From Sporosarcina sp. FSL W8-0480 (GTDB lineage: Bacteria; Bacillota; Bacilli; Bacillales_A; Planococcaceae): DNA of 64,000 nucleotides. Under the pieces are notes generated by a model. It saw only the letters and a program-made list of their open reading frames with translations, made no database searches and was not told where the DNA came from. The translations under genes were made by a program, and so were the position numbers. Below are positions 17,904 through 26,892 of the stretch, in pieces (position 1 is the first letter of the stretch; the number at the start of each line of letters is the position of its first letter). The stretch is from positions 1,991,501 through 2,055,500 of the forward strand of contig NZ_CP150166.1 of the NCBI RefSeq assembly GCF_037963765.1, given 5' to 3'.

Positions 17904-18866
17904 TTGATTACGAAAGACGCCATAGTGGTCGGTGGGGGGCCATGCGGGCTTTCCGCCGCTATCGAAATACAAAACAAAGGGTTGGATGTATTAATAATTG
18001 AAAAAGAAAATATTGTCAATTCACTTTATCGATACCCAACACATCAAACATTCTTCAGTTCAAGCATAAAGCTATCCATTGGAGATATCCCTTTCATCAC
18101 CGCGAAAGAAAAACCTAAAAGAAACGATGCGCTTGTCTATTATCGGCAAGTCGCGGAATTAAAGAAACTCTCCATTAATAGTTTTGAAACAGTTGAGAAC
18201 GTCGAAAAACAAGAAGAAGGATTTATCATAAAAACGAACCTGAAGAGCTATTTTGCGAAACATGTAATTATTGCAACAGGTTACTATGACAATCCGAACA
18301 GGCTTGGAATAACTGGAGAGGACTTACCGAAAGTATCCCATTATTTCAAGGAAGCCCATCCGTACTTCGGAAAAAAGGTTGTCGTAATTGGAGGCAAAAA
18401 CTCAGCTGTCGATGCGGCAATCGAACTATTTCGTGCAGGTGCATCGGTTACAGTGATCTATAGGGGTTCGGAGTATTCCCCAAGTGTAAAACCATGGATT
18501 CTCCCGGGTTTTGACAGCCTTGTTCGTAATGGTGAAATCGACATGCATTTCAACTCAAATGTTATAGAAATCACACCTGATACTGTAGTGTTTGAAAAAG
18601 ACGGAGAAAAACACTCTATCGAGAATGATTATGTATTCGCCATGATCGGCTACCATCCCGACCATAGTTTCTTAGAGCGGATTGGCATCGAAATCGAAGA
18701 AGCAACCGGCCGACCAACATACAACGAATCTACAATGGAAACTAATATTAAAGGGATTTATATAGCAGGCGTCATTGCAGCGGGTAACAATACAAACGAA
18801 ATCTTCATCGAAAACGGACGCCACCATGGTGGATTAATAGCTAATCATATTGTTGCCAATCACTAA
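17904..18866 (+). CDS. bdr: Bacillithiol disulfide reductase (YpdA family)
   Basis: A flavin disulfide reductase-like enzyme that restores bacillithiol from its disulfide with NADPH. The FAD-binding GGGPCG (residues 10-15) and NAD(P)-binding VIGGKNSAVDAA are intact, and the thioredoxin-reductase CxxC is absent, as expected for YpdA. The C-terminus has the IYIAGVIAAG FAD-contact motif. It has 320 residues from TTG at 17904 after AAGGAG. bshA, which starts bacillithiol synthesis, is also in this window (50.5 kb). The older label is YpdA. Confidence 0.9.
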   Translation: MITKDAIVVGGGPCGLSAAIEIQNKGLDVLIIEKENIVNSLYRYPTHQTFFSSSIKLSIGDIPFITAKEKPKRNDALVYYRQVAELKKLSINSFETVENVEKQEEGFIIKTNLKSYFAKHVIIATGYYDNPNRLGITGEDLPKVSHYFKEAHPYFGKKVVVIGGKNSAVDAAIELFRAGASVTVIYRGSEYSPSVKPWILPGFDSLVRNGEIDMHFNSNVIEITPDTVVFEKDGEKHSIENDYVFAMIGYHPDHSFLERIGIEIEEATGRPTYNESTMETNIKGIYIAGVIAAGNNTNEIFIENGRHHGGLIANHIVANH

Positions 18867-19018
18867 ACCTACTATAGTGGTAAATATGGTTTGTTTTAAA
18901 CATGTACCATTAAGAGATTAGGTATTTCCGTTGATCGAAGCGAAAAGCTTCCGTCTGTAGCGTAAATCACATGTTGTTTATATTGGTAATATAAAGCAGA
19001 AGGGGGAGCCGGTTTGGT

Positions 19019-19696
19019 TTGATCATATTACTTACAGTAGCGATTGCGCCAGGCTTGGCACTCTTCAGCTACTTTTACCTTCGGAAACAAATAGCAAAAG
19101 AACCTTCACGCACACTGTTCCATACATTCATCTACGGTACAATGATGACATTCCCAATCATGTTCATACAACACGTATTCGAAGAAGAAAATATCATCCC
19201 AAACGAATTCTTCCGAAATGTCATCTTTACCAGTTGGATTGAAGAGTTTTTCAAATGGCTCATCCTCTTAGTCGCAATCTACAAACATATGGAATTCGAA
19301 GATGCCTATGACGGGATACTTTACGGTGCAAGCGTATCCCTTGGTTTCGCTACAGTCGAAAACATTCTCTATCTACTCATTTTTGGATTAGATACAGCTT
19401 TTTTACGTGCTCTCTTACCAGTTTCAAGTCATGCACTATTCGGTGTTGTTATGGGATACTACTTTGGTAGAGCCAAATTCACAACAAAATCCAATAAGAG
19501 AGGTATGTTATTCTTCGCCTTCTTCGCACCATTCATTCTCCATTTCATATACAATGGAATCCTTGGGGTCAATGACCACTCACTATACTTAATCATTCCT
19601 TTCATGTTGTTTTTATGGTGGTTTGGACTAACGCGAGTAAAATATGCGCATACATTTGCAATGCAACAATTCAGAAGAAAGACTCCGTTAAAATGA
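19019..19696 (+). CDS. prsW: Glutamic-type intramembrane protease PrsW
   Basis: PrsW cleaves the anti-sigma factor RsiW at site 1 in B. subtilis; in Clostridium relatives it also serves other sigma factors. About seven hydrophobic helices in 225 residues contain the conserved EEFFKW, the ATVENILY motif and HALFGVVMGYYFG, which hold the presumed catalytic Glu and His. TTG at 19019 follows AGGGGGAG. It sits between bdr and sleB as in B. subtilis. rsiW is not in this window. The upstream 152 bases show no clear feature. Confidence 0.9.
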   Translation: MIILLTVAIAPGLALFSYFYLRKQIAKEPSRTLFHTFIYGTMMTFPIMFIQHVFEEENIIPNEFFRNVIFTSWIEEFFKWLILLVAIYKHMEFEDAYDGILYGASVSLGFATVENILYLLIFGLDTAFLRALLPVSSHALFGVVMGYYFGRAKFTTKSNKRGMLFFAFFAPFILHFIYNGILGVNDHSLYLIIPFMLFLWWFGLTRVKYAHTFAMQQFRRKTPLK

Positions 19697-19728
19697 TATT
19701 AATTATTAACGATAAATGAGTCCTACGA

Positions 19729-19756
19729 AGATTCGGAGTAAATCCGGATCTTTTTT
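19729..19756 (+). terminator. Terminator after prsW
   Basis: AGATTCGGA pairs with TCCGGATCT around GTAAA and runs into six T. Confidence 0.85.
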
Positions 19757-19816
19757 GTTTTTTATTGATACTAAAAAGAAATTGTTTGGACAAACTGAAA
19801 GAAAGGAGGGATTGTA

Positions 19817-20602
19817 TTGAAAAAAATAGTACAACGTCTATTAATAATTGTATTGCTGATCGGTTCTGTATACGCAACATCTCCTATCCATATCGACGCT
19901 TTCAGCTCGCGGGATTTAGGAAGGGGAGCAACTGGGGACGATGTTATTGAACTACAGGCAAGACTTCAATACATTGGATTCTATAAAGGTGAAATCGATG
20001 GGAAGTTTGGCTATGGGACCTATTGGGCGTTGCGAAACTTCCAAGAACAATACGGTTTACCTATCGACGGAATCGCCGGTTCGCAAACAAAAAAGAAACT
20101 TACTGCCGCTTCCTCTTACGATGAAAAATTTGTAATGGATAATTTGAGGAAAGGTAATCAGTTCACACACTACGGTGGTAAACCATTGGCTCAACAAGTA
20201 AAACAAGGAGGAGGTAAATCGGAAAACATCCATCTGCCTTCCAAGTACTCTGAGCAAGACCTTAAACTAATGGCAAATGCCGTATATGGTGAAGCCCGAG
20301 GAGAACCTTATGAAGGGCAAGTAGCAGTTGCAGCTGTCATATTGAACCGGGTAGAGCATCCCGATTTTCCTAACACGGTCAGTGGAGTTATCTTCCAACC
20401 AGGAGCATTCACAGCTGTTGCAGATGGACAGATTTGGTTAACTCCGAATGAGAGAGCAAAAGAGGCTGTTCTTGACGCCTTAAATGGATGGGACCCTTCA
20501 GAAAATGCCATCTATTATTTCAACCCGATAACCGCAACAAGTAAATGGATTTGGTCCAGACCACAAATTAAAAAGATTGGCCTGCATATCTTTTGCAATT
20601 GA
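19817..20602 (+). CDS. sleB: Spore cortex-lytic enzyme SleB
   Basis: SleB is a lytic transglycosylase that degrades cortex peptidoglycan with muramic-delta-lactam during germination. A signal peptide (about 1-29) is followed by a peptidoglycan-binding repeat (RGATGDDVIELQARLQYIG, about 36-95) and a Hydrolase_2 domain (about 150-261) with AVYGEARGEPYEGQVAVAA, whose Glu is catalytic. The C-terminus GLHIFCN is typical. At 261 residues it is somewhat short, with a reduced linker. TTG follows AAAGGAGG. GATACTA at 19767 resembles a forespore -10 but no matching -35 was seen. ypeB follows, its required partner. Confidence 0.95.
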   Translation: MKKIVQRLLIIVLLIGSVYATSPIHIDAFSSRDLGRGATGDDVIELQARLQYIGFYKGEIDGKFGYGTYWALRNFQEQYGLPIDGIAGSQTKKKLTAASSYDEKFVMDNLRKGNQFTHYGGKPLAQQVKQGGGKSENIHLPSKYSEQDLKLMANAVYGEARGEPYEGQVAVAAVILNRVEHPDFPNTVSGVIFQPGAFTAVADGQIWLTPNERAKEAVLDALNGWDPSENAIYYFNPITATSKWIWSRPQIKKIGLHIFCN

Positions 20603-20603
20603 T

Positions 20604-20650
20604 AAAGGAGGATCGAAGAACAGCATATAGTGCTGTTTAAATCCAAATGA
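20604..20650 (+). promoter_or_regulatory. Unusual initiation region of ypeB
   Basis: The strong Shine-Dalgarno AAAGGAGG (20604-20611) lies 35 bases before the ypeB ATG, too far for normal use. Between them is a hairpin AACAGCA/TGCTGTT (20619-20637). A six-codon frame starting GTG at 20630 ends in a TGA that overlaps the ATG as ATGA. Folding of the hairpin or coupling through the mini-frame could deliver ribosomes to ypeB. No in-frame start exists upstream because of a TAA at 20638. Confidence 0.5.
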
Positions 20651-21933
20651 AAAAAACTGTATTTGTTCTTGCTTACGCGTTAATTGCTGTTTCAGTATTT
20701 GCCTTTACGAAGGCGACGGAAAATAATAAACTATCTTTGGCATTGAGTAATGAGTATGCAATGAAAATGGCGGATGCATCCGATAAACTTGGAGAACTTG
20801 ATAAGGCTGTAAAACAAACTCTATTGTTTAATAAATCAGAAGGCTCCAAGAAGTCAAGAGAGGACATTTGGCGGCTTTCTTCAGACATAAAAAGTTCGAT
20901 TGCGTCATTACCACTTGATGCAAGTTTTACAACTTCGTGGATGAATTACTTAAGCAGAATAGGAAATTACGCAAAGGAAGCCGACCGATCCGCACAGCCT
21001 GAAGAGTATTATAAAGTAATGTCTCAGGCTTCGGTAAATTTAGGGGCTATGCAGGATGAGTGGAAACTTGCAACCTCAGGATTACTGGACGGTCAATATA
21101 CTATGGACGAATGGACACGAAAATTGGACGTATCGAACCCTGATGTAGATTGGACCAATATGGGGGCTTCCATTAAATCCTATACGGAAAGTGATTTTCC
21201 ACTAACTGCAAGTGAATCTGATGCCATGAAGAAAAGAGACCTAAAACATCTCGAAGATGCCAAGGTCACACAAGCTGAAGCGATTAATCGATTCAAGACG
21301 CTATTTCCAAATGTGTCCAATGACGTTATTGGTGTAGAGAAGAGTAAACCAGGCTCACCTTACCCGTTTTTCCACATCCGTTTTGCGGATCGTGAGTCGA
21401 TCGGTTACATCGATATTACAGAAAAAGGCGGACATGTACTTTCCTATCTCTCGGAAAGACCGTTTGGAAAGGCATCCTTATCTTTTGATGACATAAAAAA
21501 GAAAGCGGAAGATTTTTTAAAGAATGCTGACTACAAGGATCTTGTCTATGAAGAATCTAGGGAAAACAGTACAGCTTGGCATTTCGTATTTGTAAGGAAG
21601 GAACCATTCTATGGAGCGAAAGTATTTTCGGACGTGATCCATTTGAAAGTAGCAAAAGATAATGGAGATATTATCGGATTGGATGCATCAGAGTACATCC
21701 GAAAAGAAAAGTTGGCAAGACAAGCAATTAAAAAGATCGATTGGAGAGAGTTCTTCCATAAGGATGTCCAAGTCGTTGAGGAAGAATTGGCTTATGTTGA
21801 AAACGAGAAGCTGGAACAAAGACTTACCCACTATCTAAAGGTGACCCGAGATGAAAATGGTCATACCGGCACATACACGATAATTGTCGATACTGAAAAC
21901 GCGGAAGTTATAAAGACCGAAAAGTTGGATTGA
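20647..21933 (+). CDS. ypeB: Germination protein YpeB
   Basis: YpeB is needed to place and stabilise SleB in the spore inner membrane and integument. The 428 residues hold an N-terminal signal anchor (about 1-22), a helical region, and C-terminal PepSY-type repeats seen in TQAEAINRFKTLFP, SLSFDDIKKKAEDFLKN and the GYIDITEKGGHVLSYLSERP segment. Length is near the B. subtilis protein. It follows sleB by 44 bases. The ATG has no close ribosome site (see the separate entry), so its level may be set by unusual translation. Confidence 0.92.
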   Translation: MKKTVFVLAYALIAVSVFAFTKATENNKLSLALSNEYAMKMADASDKLGELDKAVKQTLLFNKSEGSKKSREDIWRLSSDIKSSIASLPLDASFTTSWMNYLSRIGNYAKEADRSAQPEEYYKVMSQASVNLGAMQDEWKLATSGLLDGQYTMDEWTRKLDVSNPDVDWTNMGASIKSYTESDFPLTASESDAMKKRDLKHLEDAKVTQAEAINRFKTLFPNVSNDVIGVEKSKPGSPYPFFHIRFADRESIGYIDITEKGGHVLSYLSERPFGKASLSFDDIKKKAEDFLKNADYKDLVYEESRENSTAWHFVFVRKEPFYGAKVFSDVIHLKVAKDNGDIIGLDASEYIRKEKLARQAIKKIDWREFFHKDVQVVEEELAYVENEKLEQRLTHYLKVTRDENGHTGTYTIIVDTENAEVIKTEKLD

Positions 21934-21978
21934 ATTCTTTAGGAAGATAGACCTGAAAATTTGATGTTGGAATTAATG

Positions 21979-22018
21979 CCTACCCATGACATAATGGTAG
22001 TAACCATTCAAGGGTAGG
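21979..22018 (+). promoter_or_regulatory. Stem that hides the ribosome site of the PilZ gene
   Basis: CCTACCC (21979-21985) can pair with GGGTAGG (22012-22018), which is the Shine-Dalgarno of the next gene. Inside is a second stem AATGGT/ACCATT (21993-22008). Together they form a bulged hairpin that would block initiation. A regulator that opens it is unknown. Confidence 0.5.
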
Positions 22019-22026
22019 TGTTTACA

Positions 22027-22668
22027 TTGTTCCTTTCTATTGGTACAACGTTAACCATCGTGAAAGTCGACAGGGAAGAAAAAAATGAGCAATTTAAAAG
22101 TAAGGTTGTTGACGCGGGTGAAAATTTTGTCATGATTGACTATCCCGTCAATGTTGAAACGAATCGGACGACGTTCTTGATCGATGGTACAAAATTGAAT
22201 GTTACTTTTGTTAGAAATAATGTTTCTTATCTATTTAAAACCGAAGTAACAGGCAGGGCAAATAAAGGCATCCCAATGTTGAAAATCTCCTATCCAGGAG
22301 ATCAAATGCTAACTAAAATCCAAAGACGAGAATTTGTACGTGTGGAAACGGCCGTAGATGTCGCTGTGGGCTATAGGGGTGTTTTTCAACAATTCGTCGC
22401 GGATGATATCAGTGCTGGAGGCATAGCGTTAAACCTTGGGCCAAATGATACATTCGAAGATGGTGAAAAGGTGAGATTAACGATTGCCTTACCTTTCATG
22501 AATGATGAGATTAAGTACATTAAAACGGATGCGAAAACAATACGTACTTGGAAGAAGAATGAGCGTGATATTGCATCCCTGCAGTTTGTGGAGACAACGC
22601 CTAAGGATAGACAGAACATTATCCGATTTTGCTTTGAAAGACAATTGCAGGCAAGGAATGAAGCATAG
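22027..22668 (+). CDS. ypfA: PilZ-domain c-di-GMP receptor, YpfA/MotI type
   Basis: B. subtilis YpfA (MotI, DgrA) binds cyclic di-GMP and inhibits the flagellar motor. An N-terminal YcgR-like beta domain (about 1-90) precedes a PilZ domain with RREFVR (the RxxxR motif, near residue 99) and DDISAGGIAL (D-x-S-x-x-G), so ligand binding is expected. I use TTG at 22027, 6 bases after the AGGTG site. GTG at 22018 lies inside that site and is less likely. Length 213 residues. Confidence 0.88.
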   Translation: MFLSIGTTLTIVKVDREEKNEQFKSKVVDAGENFVMIDYPVNVETNRTTFLIDGTKLNVTFVRNNVSYLFKTEVTGRANKGIPMLKISYPGDQMLTKIQRREFVRVETAVDVAVGYRGVFQQFVADDISAGGIALNLGPNDTFEDGEKVRLTIALPFMNDEIKYIKTDAKTIRTWKKNERDIASLQFVETTPKDRQNIIRFCFERQLQARNEA

Positions 22669-22682
22669 CACACAGTTCAACG

Positions 22683-22718
22683 GGGAAAGTCCTATCAAAT
22701 CAGGACTTTTCCCTTTTT
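22683..22718 (+). terminator. Terminator after the PilZ gene
   Basis: GGGAAAGTCCT pairs with AGGACTTTTCCC around ATCAAATC and ends in TTTTT. Confidence 0.88.
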
Positions 22719-22798
22719 GCTTAAAAAGCAGAAGGTGGAGTGCCACCAAAGTTAGATTATGATACAATGTTTTCGAACTGAATACGGGGGTAGATGAT

Positions 22799-23476
22799 AT
22801 GAGTAAAGGGATTATTATTGCAATTGATGGTCCTGCAGCTGCAGGTAAAAGCACTATTGCAAAAAGGATTGCACAAAAATTGGGATATACGTATATAGAC
22901 ACAGGTGCGATGTACAGAGCTTTGACGCATAAAGCTATCAAATCAGACATAAATATGGGTAGTGATAAGGATTTAGCGGATTTACTTGAACATACTGAAA
23001 TAGTATTAGTTCCTGTGGAAAATGGCCAAGCGGTCTGGATTGACGGAGTCGATTGCACCGAGGAGATCCGCTCCCAAGAAGTAACGGCTAATGTCTCTGA
23101 GGTCGCTGCCCACACAACAGTACGACATCTTATGGTGGAGAAACAAAGAGAATTAGCAGAAGGAACTGGCGTAGTGATGGACGGTCGCGATATCGGGACT
23201 GCAGTACTTCCGAATGCGGAGTTAAAGGTGTTTATGACAGCCTCTGTCGATGAAAGGGCTGAAAGGCGTTTTATCGAAAATGGAAAACGTGGAATTCATG
23301 TTCCTCTTGCACAACTGAAAGAGGAAATCGAAAAAAGGGACCGCGCAGATAGTGAGCGAGAATTATCTCCACTGAAAATGGCAGAAGACGCTGTTTTGGT
23401 GGATACGACATCCATGTCTATTGAAGAAGTGGCTAATAAAGTAATTGAACTGGCGGAAAAGAGGATGAACCAATGA
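22799..23476 (+). CDS. cmk: Cytidylate kinase
   Basis: Cmk phosphorylates CMP and dCMP with ATP in nucleotide recycling. The P-loop GPAAAGKST is at residues 11-19, followed by YIDTGAMYRALT, DGVDCTEEIRS and the signature DGRDIGTAVLPNA. The LID region has RGIHVPLAQ and RDRADSERE. Length 225 is standard. ATG follows GGGGGTAGATGAT. It overlaps plsC by four bases (ATGA). The order cmk-plsC-S1 gene is conserved in Bacillales. Confidence 0.96.
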   Translation: MSKGIIIAIDGPAAAGKSTIAKRIAQKLGYTYIDTGAMYRALTHKAIKSDINMGSDKDLADLLEHTEIVLVPVENGQAVWIDGVDCTEEIRSQEVTANVSEVAAHTTVRHLMVEKQRELAEGTGVVMDGRDIGTAVLPNAELKVFMTASVDERAERRFIENGKRGIHVPLAQLKEEIEKRDRADSERELSPLKMAEDAVLVDTTSMSIEEVANKVIELAEKRMNQ

Positions 23477-24054
23477 ATCTATACCCGTTCGGTAAATTTT
23501 TAGTTAGTACTATTTTCTTTCCACTTTTTCGGATAAAGGTTATTGGCAAAGAAAACTTCCCGAAAGATGGAGGGGTACTTCTTTGTACAAACCATATTGA
23601 TAATTTCGATCCGCCGGTCGTTGGAATATCTAGTCCCCGAACAGTACATTTCATGGCAAAGGAAGAGCTGTTTAATGTACCGATCCTGAAATCAATTCTC
23701 CCAAGTGTGAACGCATTTCCTGTCAAACGGGGCATGAGTGACCGCGAAGCGTTCAGAACTACCCTAAAACTTCTGCGGGGTGGTCATGTAGTCGGCATGT
23801 TTCCTGAAGGTACAAGAAGTAAAACAGGACAACTTGGTAAGGGACTTGCTGGTGCAGGATTCTTCGCCCTCAAAGGTGATGCAGTCGTAATGCCATGTGC
23901 TATCGTGGGCCCTTACAAACCATTCAAACAGCTGAAAGTCGTTTTTGGACAGCCGATTGACATGACGAGCTATCGGGAGAGAAAAGCATCCGCAGAAGAA
24001 GTAACAGAAGTGATTATGAGTGAAATCCGAACCCTTTTAGAACAGAATAAATAA
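23473..24054 (+). CDS. plsC: 1-acyl-sn-glycerol-3-phosphate acyltransferase
   Basis: PlsC adds the second acyl chain to lysophosphatidic acid at the membrane. The catalytic HxxxxD is HIDNFD at residues 41-46, the glycerophosphate-binding motif is FPEGTRSKTG, and a further block is MPCAIVGP. An N-terminal hydrophobic segment attaches it to the membrane. Length is 193. ATG overlaps the end of cmk, so they form one operon. It may be one of several PlsC paralogues in the genome. Confidence 0.92.
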   Translation: MNLYPFGKFLVSTIFFPLFRIKVIGKENFPKDGGVLLCTNHIDNFDPPVVGISSPRTVHFMAKEELFNVPILKSILPSVNAFPVKRGMSDREAFRTTLKLLRGGHVVGMFPEGTRSKTGQLGKGLAGAGFFALKGDAVVMPCAIVGPYKPFKQLKVVFGQPIDMTSYRERKASAEEVTEVIMSEIRTLLEQNK

Positions 24055-24072
24055 ATTTATAAGCGTAATTTT

Positions 24073-24101
24073 TTGTTTTTATGAATCGATTCGAATAATA
24101 T
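24073..24101 (+). promoter_or_regulatory. Possible vegetative promoter for the S1 gene
   Basis: TTGTTT and TAATAT are separated by 17 bases. The spacer contains the palindrome GAATCGATTC (24083-24092). Confidence 0.4.
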
Positions 24102-24134
24102 AGAGATAGGATTCATTATGGAGGAGGACTACAT

Positions 24135-25277
24135 ATGACTGAAGAGATGAATTTGGATGAATTGAACGGTTATAAAGAAGGTGACCGTGTAACTGGTAAG
24201 GTAACAAAAATCGAAGATAAATCGGTGATGGTCGAAATTTCTGGTGCGCCGTTTGACGGTGTCATCCCAATTAGCGAACTGTCAAGCCTTCACATTGAAA
24301 AAGCATCAGATGCAGTTCAAGTAGGAGATGAGCTTGAATTGCTTATCACAAAAGTTGAAGATGAGAATTTTGTTCTATCGAAACGAAAAGTAGATGCGGA
24401 AAACGCATGGGATTCACTTGAAGAAAAGTTTAACAACCAACAAACAATTGAAACAGAGGTTAAGGATGTTGTGAAAGGCGGCCTCGTAGTAGATTTAGGT
24501 GTACGTGGATTTATTCCTGCATCACTTGTAGAAGATCATTTTGTCGAATCGTTCGAAAACTACAAGGGACGTACAATGGAATTCAAAATCGTTGAAATGG
24601 ACAAGGAGAAAAATCGTTTGATCCTTTCTCATCGTGCCGTCCTTCAAGCAGCAAAAGCGAATAAGAGAGAGGAAACCCTTACTGAACTGAAAGAGGGTCA
24701 AGTTCTCGAAGGTACAGTACAACGTATCGCTTCGTTCGGTGCTTTTGTCGATATCGGGGGAGTTGATGGGTTGGTCCATATTTCTCAACTATCACACGAA
24801 CATGTTGAAAAAGTTTCGGATGTCCTTAAAGAAGGAGACAAAGTCAATGTCAAGGTACTATCTGTAGACCGTGACTCCGAACGAATCTCCTTGTCGATCA
24901 AAGAAACGTTGCCAGGACCATGGGAAGATATCGAGAATCGTGCTCCAAAAGGATCCGTCTTACAGGGTACAGTGAAACGCCTCGTTTCCTACGGTGCATT
25001 TGTAGAAGTATTCCCGGGTGTGGAGGGGCTTGTTCATATTTCACGCATCTCCCATCAGCATATTGGAACACCTCACGAAGTCTTGCAAGAAGGTCAAACA
25101 GTGGACGTTAAGGTGGTTGACGTCAACGCAGACGAAAAGCGACTCTCTCTTAGCATTAAAGACTTGGTTGAGAAAGAGGAAGAAGATAACTCCTATGGCG
25201 ATTATGAGATGAAAGAAGAAACAGGATTCTCCTTAAGCGACGTCATCGGAGACCAACTTAAAAAGTTTACTGAATAA
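24135..25277 (+). CDS. rpsA: S1-domain RNA-binding protein, ribosomal protein S1 homologue (YpfD)
   Basis: Four S1 RNA-binding repeats fill 380 residues (about 14-85, 103-170, 188-256 and 273-342). The last two carry the clear [19 protein letters not shown] and [19 protein letters not shown] motifs. E. coli S1 has six repeats. The Bacillales protein is shorter and its role as a true ribosomal protein is uncertain, so YpfD is an equally good name. ATG follows GGAGGAGG, a very strong site that fits high expression. The acidic C-terminus ends in DQLKKFTE. Confidence 0.92.
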   Translation: MTEEMNLDELNGYKEGDRVTGKVTKIEDKSVMVEISGAPFDGVIPISELSSLHIEKASDAVQVGDELELLITKVEDENFVLSKRKVDAENAWDSLEEKFNNQQTIETEVKDVVKGGLVVDLGVRGFIPASLVEDHFVESFENYKGRTMEFKIVEMDKEKNRLILSHRAVLQAAKANKREETLTELKEGQVLEGTVQRIASFGAFVDIGGVDGLVHISQLSHEHVEKVSDVLKEGDKVNVKVLSVDRDSERISLSIKETLPGPWEDIENRAPKGSVLQGTVKRLVSYGAFVEVFPGVEGLVHISRISHQHIGTPHEVLQEGQTVDVKVVDVNADEKRLSLSIKDLVEKEEEDNSYGDYEMKEETGFSLSDVIGDQLKKFTE

Positions 25278-25319
25278 GTTTCGATATGATGTATCTTTCT
25301 CTTATAGAAGGGAATTACA

Positions 25320-25444
25320 GTTGCTTGAAGTGGAAGGCGGCGACTCCTGCGGGAATTGCATGAGCTGAAGACCCCGCAGGAGCAAAGCGACGAGGAGGCT
25401 GAAGCCATGCCCGCGGAAAGCGTCCGCCTGGAACGTAAAGCAAC
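25320..25444. repeat. Dispersed structured repeat, copy 1 (125 bp)
   Basis: Starts GTTGCTT and ends AAGCAAC, with about 20 bases at each end pairing in a long interrupted stem (GGCGG with CCGCC inside). The GC content is far above the neighbouring spacer. Shares GGCGGCGACTCC, GAGCTGAAGACCC, GGCTGAAGCC and CCCGCGGAAAGCGTCCGCCTG with copy 3, and the two ends with copy 2. No coding potential. Confidence 0.85.
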
Positions 25445-25485
25445 AGTTTAACGATAATAGATGTCGATTATCTCTTAAGTCTTAT

Positions 25486-25521
25486 GGTGATGGTGCTTAA
25501 ATAGGCATCATCATCTTTTTT
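25486..25521 (+). terminator. Terminator after the S1 gene
   Basis: GGTGATGGTGC pairs with GCATCATCATC through several G-U pairs and is followed by TTTTTT. It lies after repeat copy 1, so the S1 transcript includes that repeat. Confidence 0.7.
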
Positions 25522-25562
25522 GTGTATAATACACAGGAGATATATTGGAAGGGTGTTTAATA

Positions 25563-26873
25563 ATGAGTAAACCAACTGTAGCAATCGTTGGAAGACCGAA
25601 TGTCGGAAAATCGACAATCTTCAACCGAATAGTCGGAGAACGTATTTCAATCGTCGAGGACGTAGCCGGCGTAACAAGAGACCGGATATATAGCTCCGCT
25701 GACTGGCTCTCCCATGACTTTAACCTAATCGATACAGGCGGTATTGATATTGGCGATGAGCCATTCCTTGAACAAATCAGAGCACAAGCGGAAATCGCAA
25801 TCGAAGAAGCGGACGTCATCATCTTCTTGACAAACGGGCGAGAAGGCGTGACGGATGCAGACGAACATGTCGCCAAAATACTTTATAAAACAAAGAAACC
25901 CGTTGTTCTCGCTGTAAATAAAATCGATAACCCAGATATGCGTGATATGATATATGACTTTTATTCACTCGGTTTTGGCGATCCATATCCGATTTCTGGC
26001 TCACACGGAATCGGGCTCGGAGACCTGCTTGATGCTGTTGCAGCTAGTTTCCCGGAACCAGGAGAAGAAGCCATTGAGGATGACGTCATCCGTTTTTCAT
26101 TGATCGGTAGACCTAATGTCGGCAAATCATCCCTTGTGAACGCATTGCTTGGAGAAGACCGGGTCATCGTCAGTGATGTAGCCGGAACGACAACTGATGC
26201 AATAGACACATCCTATGAGTATGAGGGGCAGAAGTACAAAATCATCGACACTGCCGGAATGCGCAAAAAAGGGAAAGTGTACGAGAATATGGAGAAATAT
26301 AGTGTTTTAAGGGCATTAAAAGCAATCGATCGTTCAGACGTAGTGTTAATTGTTATCAATGGTGAAGAAGGGATACGTGAACAGGATAAGCGTATCGCTG
26401 GTTATGCGGAAGAAGCAGGAAAAGGAATCATGTTTGTTGTGAATAAATGGGACGCTGTCGAAAAAGACGACAAGACGATGAACAAATTCAATGAGGATAT
26501 CCGAAAGAATTTCCTATTCTTAGATTACGCTCCGATCGCCTATGTCTCCGCGAAAACAAAACAACGTGTTACAACTTTATTTGATACCATTAAAATGATT
26601 AGCGAAAACCACGCATTACGTATCCAGTCAAGCGTATTGAACGAAGTGATTGAGGATGCTGTTGCACGAAATCCAGCACCTTCAGACAAAGGCCGCAGAC
26701 TTCGTATCTATTATGCAACCCAAGTGGCTGTAAAGCCTCCAGTCTTCGTTGTTTTTGTGAATGAACCTGAACTAATGCACTTTTCATATGAACGCTTCCT
26801 GCAGAATCGTTTGAGGGAATCATTCGGCTTCGAGGGTACACCTGTCCGTCTAATTACACGAGCAAGAAGCTGA
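25563..26873 (+). CDS. der: Ribosome-assembly GTPase Der (EngA)
   Basis: Der has two tandem GTPase domains and a KH-like C-terminus and acts in 50S subunit maturation. G1 motifs GRPNVGKS occur at residues 10-17 and 182-189. DTGG and DTAGM are the G3 motifs, and NKID and NKWD the G4 motifs. With ATG at 25563 it is 436 residues, the usual length; an upstream TTG would add six. Ribosome site GGAAGGGTG. TATAAT at 25526-25531 may be its promoter -10. Confidence 0.97.
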   Translation: MSKPTVAIVGRPNVGKSTIFNRIVGERISIVEDVAGVTRDRIYSSADWLSHDFNLIDTGGIDIGDEPFLEQIRAQAEIAIEEADVIIFLTNGREGVTDADEHVAKILYKTKKPVVLAVNKIDNPDMRDMIYDFYSLGFGDPYPISGSHGIGLGDLLDAVAASFPEPGEEAIEDDVIRFSLIGRPNVGKSSLVNALLGEDRVIVSDVAGTTTDAIDTSYEYEGQKYKIIDTAGMRKKGKVYENMEKYSVLRALKAIDRSDVVLIVINGEEGIREQDKRIAGYAEEAGKGIMFVVNKWDAVEKDDKTMNKFNEDIRKNFLFLDYAPIAYVSAKTKQRVTTLFDTIKMISENHALRIQSSVLNEVIEDAVARNPAPSDKGRRLRIYYATQVAVKPPVFVVFVNEPELMHFSYERFLQNRLRESFGFEGTPVRLITRARS

Positions 26874-26892
26874 TTAAAAGAGGTGAAATGTA

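Noticed and set aside
19767-19773. Forespore sigma-G promoter for sleB
   Set aside because: GATACTA resembles the -10, but no -35 lies 17-18 bases upstream, where the prsW terminator is found.
22489-23115. A 208-codon open frame on the minus strand across the end of the PilZ gene and cmk
   Set aside because: It lies opposite two firmly identified genes and crosses the terminator between them, has no ribosome site, and its translation (rich in Ser, Ile and Leu, with no domain) is what antisense of coding DNA gives.
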